Shown here: in pieces, positions 62,118 through 64,000 of the stretch
Layout: each line of letters starts with the position of its first letter
Numbering within the stretch: position 1 is the first letter of the stretch
From: Candidatus Poribacteria bacterium
GTDB taxonomy: Bacteria; Poribacteria; WGA-4E; WGA-3G
DNA length: 64,000 nucleotides
NCBI GenBank assembly: GCA_009839745.1
Contig: VXPE01000056.1
Span: 1 to 64,000, forward strand
Direction of reading: 5' to 3'
The notes under the pieces: generated by a model
The model's input: the letters and a program-made list of their open reading frames with translations, nothing else
What the model was told of the DNA's origin: nothing
Database searches by the model: none
Translations under genes and position numbers: made by a program

Positions 62118-62183
62118 TTGTTTTTTTAGATTTTTAGAAATATTCACAAGAAAACAAATATGTCGATGCCATTGTCAGGCAAC

Positions 62184-62212
62184 TTGCGAAAATATAGAAC
62201 TTGTGTTAAGAT
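62184..62212 (+). promoter_or_regulatory. Promoter for the Gfo/Idh/MocA gene
   Basis: TTGCGA (62184-62189), 17 nt, TAAGAT (62207-62212). Weaker than its divergent partner. Confidence 0.5.
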
Positions 62213-62398
62213 GTTAAATGAAGTAGAGACTTTACCTTCTCACTGAAGCGAAATATATTACGGACGGTGTGAAAATCACACCGCAGCATGACTTGCAATA
62301 ATGGGGCACCAACTCCATATCACATCCGACGAAAAGGATGAAGCGGCTGATTAGCGGACGCAGTGCGATCCGACCCCAATCAAGGTATAATCAAAAAT

Positions 62399-63478
62399 AT
62401 GAAAATTGGAATTATTGGTTGTGGAACCATTAGTAGTGCCTACTTTGAAGGGGCGCGAAAAACGGACATTTTAGAAATCAAAGCCTGTGCTGACCTCCGA
62501 ATAGAAGCGGCACAGGCGCAAGCCGAAAAATATAACTCCCACGCATGCACCGTCGATGAATTGCTCGCTGATGACGAAGTTGAACTCGTCGTGAATCTCA
62601 CGATTCCGCGGGCACACGTAGATGTCGGTTTGCAAGTCTTGGAGGCAGGTAAACACGTCTATAGCGAAAAACCCCTCGGTGTGGACACCGAGAGCGGGAA
62701 GCAACTGATTGACACCGCCGCACAAAAAGGACGCCGCGTTGGCTCGGCACCCGATACCTTCCTCGGCGCGGGTATCCAAACCTCACGATGGACACTGGAT
62801 GCAGGAAAAATCGGGAGACCCATCGCCGGGACAGCGTTCATGTGCGGACACGGACACGAAAGTTGGCATCCAAACCCCGCTTTCTACTACGATCTCGGCG
62901 GCGGTCCAATGTTGGATATGGGTCCTTACTACGTGACGGCACTCGTGAATATCCTGGGTCCCGTCAAGCGCGTCGCCGCGATTACCACAAAAACCTTTGA
63001 AGAACGCGTCGCAACGAGTGAAGCCGTGCGTGGTTTGCGTATCCCTGTTAAAATTACGACCCACCTCACGGGCACCCTCGAATTCCAGAACGGCGCGATT
63101 ATCACAATGATTATGAGTTTCGACATGTGGCGGCACAGTCTCCCGTGCATCGAAATCTACGGTGAAACAGGATCAATGACGGTGCCTGATCCCAACGGAT
63201 TCAGGGGTCCCGTAAATGTGTGTCCCGCAGGCGGGGAGTGGGAAGAAGAGGACATCCCGTTCCCAAACAACGCCCGGATGATTGGGGTCATTGATATGGT
63301 ATCTGCAATCGAATCGGGACGTCCGCATCGTGCAAACGGTGCGTTGGCATATCACGTGCTTGAAGTGATGTGTGCCTTCGACAAATCCTCGGAAACCGGC
63401 GAACACGTCGTCATCGAAAGCACGACGGAACGCCCGGATCCTGTGCCACTCGGTTTGAACGAATGGGAAATAGATTAA
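62399..63478 (+). CDS. Gfo/Idh/MocA family NAD(P)-dependent oxidoreductase
   Basis: 359 residues. GIIGCGTISSAYFEG (4-18) binds NAD(P), EKPLGVDTESG is the conserved motif, and a later GGGPMLDMGPYYVTAL provides the C-terminal substrate domain. A sugar or inositol dehydrogenase is most likely. AAGGTATAATCAAAAAT lies before the chosen ATG; an earlier in-frame Met adds 12 residues. It has a long structured leader. Only distant similarity to the other Gfo/Idh gene at 13926-14969. Confidence 0.88.
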   Translation: MKIGIIGCGTISSAYFEGARKTDILEIKACADLRIEAAQAQAEKYNSHACTVDELLADDEVELVVNLTIPRAHVDVGLQVLEAGKHVYSEKPLGVDTESGKQLIDTAAQKGRRVGSAPDTFLGAGIQTSRWTLDAGKIGRPIAGTAFMCGHGHESWHPNPAFYYDLGGGPMLDMGPYYVTALVNILGPVKRVAAITTKTFEERVATSEAVRGLRIPVKITTHLTGTLEFQNGAIITMIMSFDMWRHSLPCIEIYGETGSMTVPDPNGFRGPVNVCPAGGEWEEEDIPFPNNARMIGVIDMVSAIESGRPHRANGALAYHVLEVMCAFDKSSETGEHVVIESTTERPDPVPLGLNEWEID

Positions 63479-63555
63479 ATCGCTCATGGATAGCGGCTCC
63501 ACACCCTTCGCTGGCGAGGTTTCTTAACCTCCCCTACCGTTACTATATTTTCCCA

Positions 63556-63588
63556 GGTCCGGTAGGTGCGGTTTCTAACCGCACTGGA
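63556..63588. repeat. GGTAGGTGCGGTTTCTAACCGCAC repeat
   Basis: GTGCGGTT-TCT-AACCGCAC (63566-63584), an 8-bp perfect stem. Same family as 59664-59683, 43455-43490 and 42224-42290. Confidence 0.6.
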
Positions 63589-63624
63589 TAAATCGAATCC
63601 ACGTTAGATTAAGAGCGTCTGTCT

Positions 63625-64000
63625 TTACAGATTAATGGTAATGTAGGTCTCCACTCGGAACAGAATCGCTACTGTGCCCCAGAAGGTCGTCACGACGAAC
63701 TCTCCCAACACGAGACCGAGGAAAAAGGGTGCCGCCCTCCGAAAACCACCGATGCCACCGTGTTTCGTAATAATCCACTTCAAGATGAAACTGACAAGGA
63801 GCGAAAACCAGAAGAAATTCATCGTAAAGGTGCTGGTGACGGCGTAACCCGCCGGATGGAACGGCATCCACATCCACCGTCCCCGTAGAAACGCCAAGAG
63901 AACCGCCATCACCGTTCCGACACTGATCGCACTCAGCACTGCGGTATCGGGACCCGCAGGTTGGACGAGTCTTCTACCGAGTCGACTGAAGGTCTCTCTG
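63625..64000 (-). CDS. DUF6785-like membrane protein, C-terminal part
   Basis: The last 124 codons of a gene whose start lies past the right end of the window. The translated segment opens ETFSRLGRRLVQPAG and contains HPAGYAVTSTFTMNFFWFSL and FRRAAPFFLGLVLGEFVVTT, matching the end of the DUF6785-like protein at 48534-50441. At least four membrane helices are covered. Function unknown. Confidence 0.8.
   Translation of the reverse strand, partial: RETFSRLGRRLVQPAGPDTAVLSAISVGTVMAVLLAFLRGRWMWMPFHPAGYAVTSTFTMNFFWFSLLVSFILKWIITKHGGIGGFRRAAPFFLGLVLGEFVVTTFWGTVAILFRVETYITINL

Larger units (their letters stand above)
61992..62398. other. 407-bp divergent regulatory gap between glcB and a Gfo/Idh gene
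   Basis: Holds the glcB promoter and short leader, and a plausible + promoter with a ~180-nt structured leader before the Gfo/Idh/MocA gene. Two hairpins are clear: GGTGTGA-AAA-TCACACC (62266-62282) and CATCC...GGATG (62323-62340). No gene is seen in it. Confidence 0.5.

Noticed and set aside
1-64000. tRNA and rRNA genes
   Set aside because: I scanned the intergenic gaps for cloverleaf-like GGTTCGAATCC/T-arm patterns and rRNA motifs and found none. This was by eye, so a missed tRNA is possible.

Overview
No rRNA, tRNA or CRISPR array is visible, so the organism has to be inferred from gene content. Four phytanoyl-CoA dioxygenase-family proteins, a Uma2-type nuclease, ThuA, Gfo/Idh/MocA oxidoreductases, a sulfatase-fold enzyme, TIM-barrel amidohydrolases and two DUF6785-like membrane proteins occur together in moderate-GC DNA. 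This profile is familiar from sponge-associated Candidatus Poribacteria and related uncultivated lineages. A TonB-dependent receptor and an Mla lipid-transport set indicate a cell with an outer membrane. The lineage is an inference.

Layout. 0-5.3 kb: Uma2 protein, amidohydrolase, two PhyH dioxygenases and a DUF420 membrane protein on +, then a third PhyH gene on -. 5.3-13.5 kb (-): a PIN toxin pair, two unrecognised proteins, XdhC, a degenerate malate dehydrogenase-fold protein, an unrecognised 935-residue protein, an MT-A70 methyltransferase and a lone NuoI-type ferredoxin. 13.9-15 kb: a Gfo/Idh/MocA oxidoreductase. 15-32.2 kb is a long, almost gapless minus-strand block of housekeeping genes. 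In transcription order these are rpsF-ssb-rpsR-rplI-dnaB, mlaE-mlaF-mlaD, radA-PIN/TRAM-ispD-ispF-cysS, two lipoproteins, dprA, tsaD and tsaC. The radA-yacL-ispD-ispF-cysS order resembles that of Firmicutes.

32.4-46 kb: tandem methyltransferases, a TonB receptor divergent from an unrecognised pair of basic proteins, a nitroreductase, a PfkB kinase, an orphan periplasmic binding protein, a LeuB-like dehydrogenase and a YchF-like GTPase. 46-50.4 kb (-): plsC, cmk, tyrA and a DUF6785-like membrane protein. 50.6-64 kb: a TPR protein, a VapBC pair, a ferredoxin-NADP reductase, the run ThuA-PhyH-argH-pyrF-sulfatase, an amidohydrolase, malate synthase G, a second Gfo/Idh/MocA gene and the start-less end of a second DUF6785-like gene.

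Regulation is unusually readable. Many gaps carry near-consensus TTGACA/TATAAT promoters, often divergent pairs. Gaps also carry three families of short dispersed repeats: a TTGTCAG/TTATCAGTTA family, a GTAGGTGCGGTTT hairpin family, and an ACCGAACCGCAAGG leader that brings its own ribosome-binding site. The oddest proteins are a malate-dehydrogenase fold without catalytic residues, a sulfatase fold with Thr at the formylglycine position, a PhyH protein whose iron facial triad looks incomplete, and the unrecognised 935-residue and basic-pair genes.
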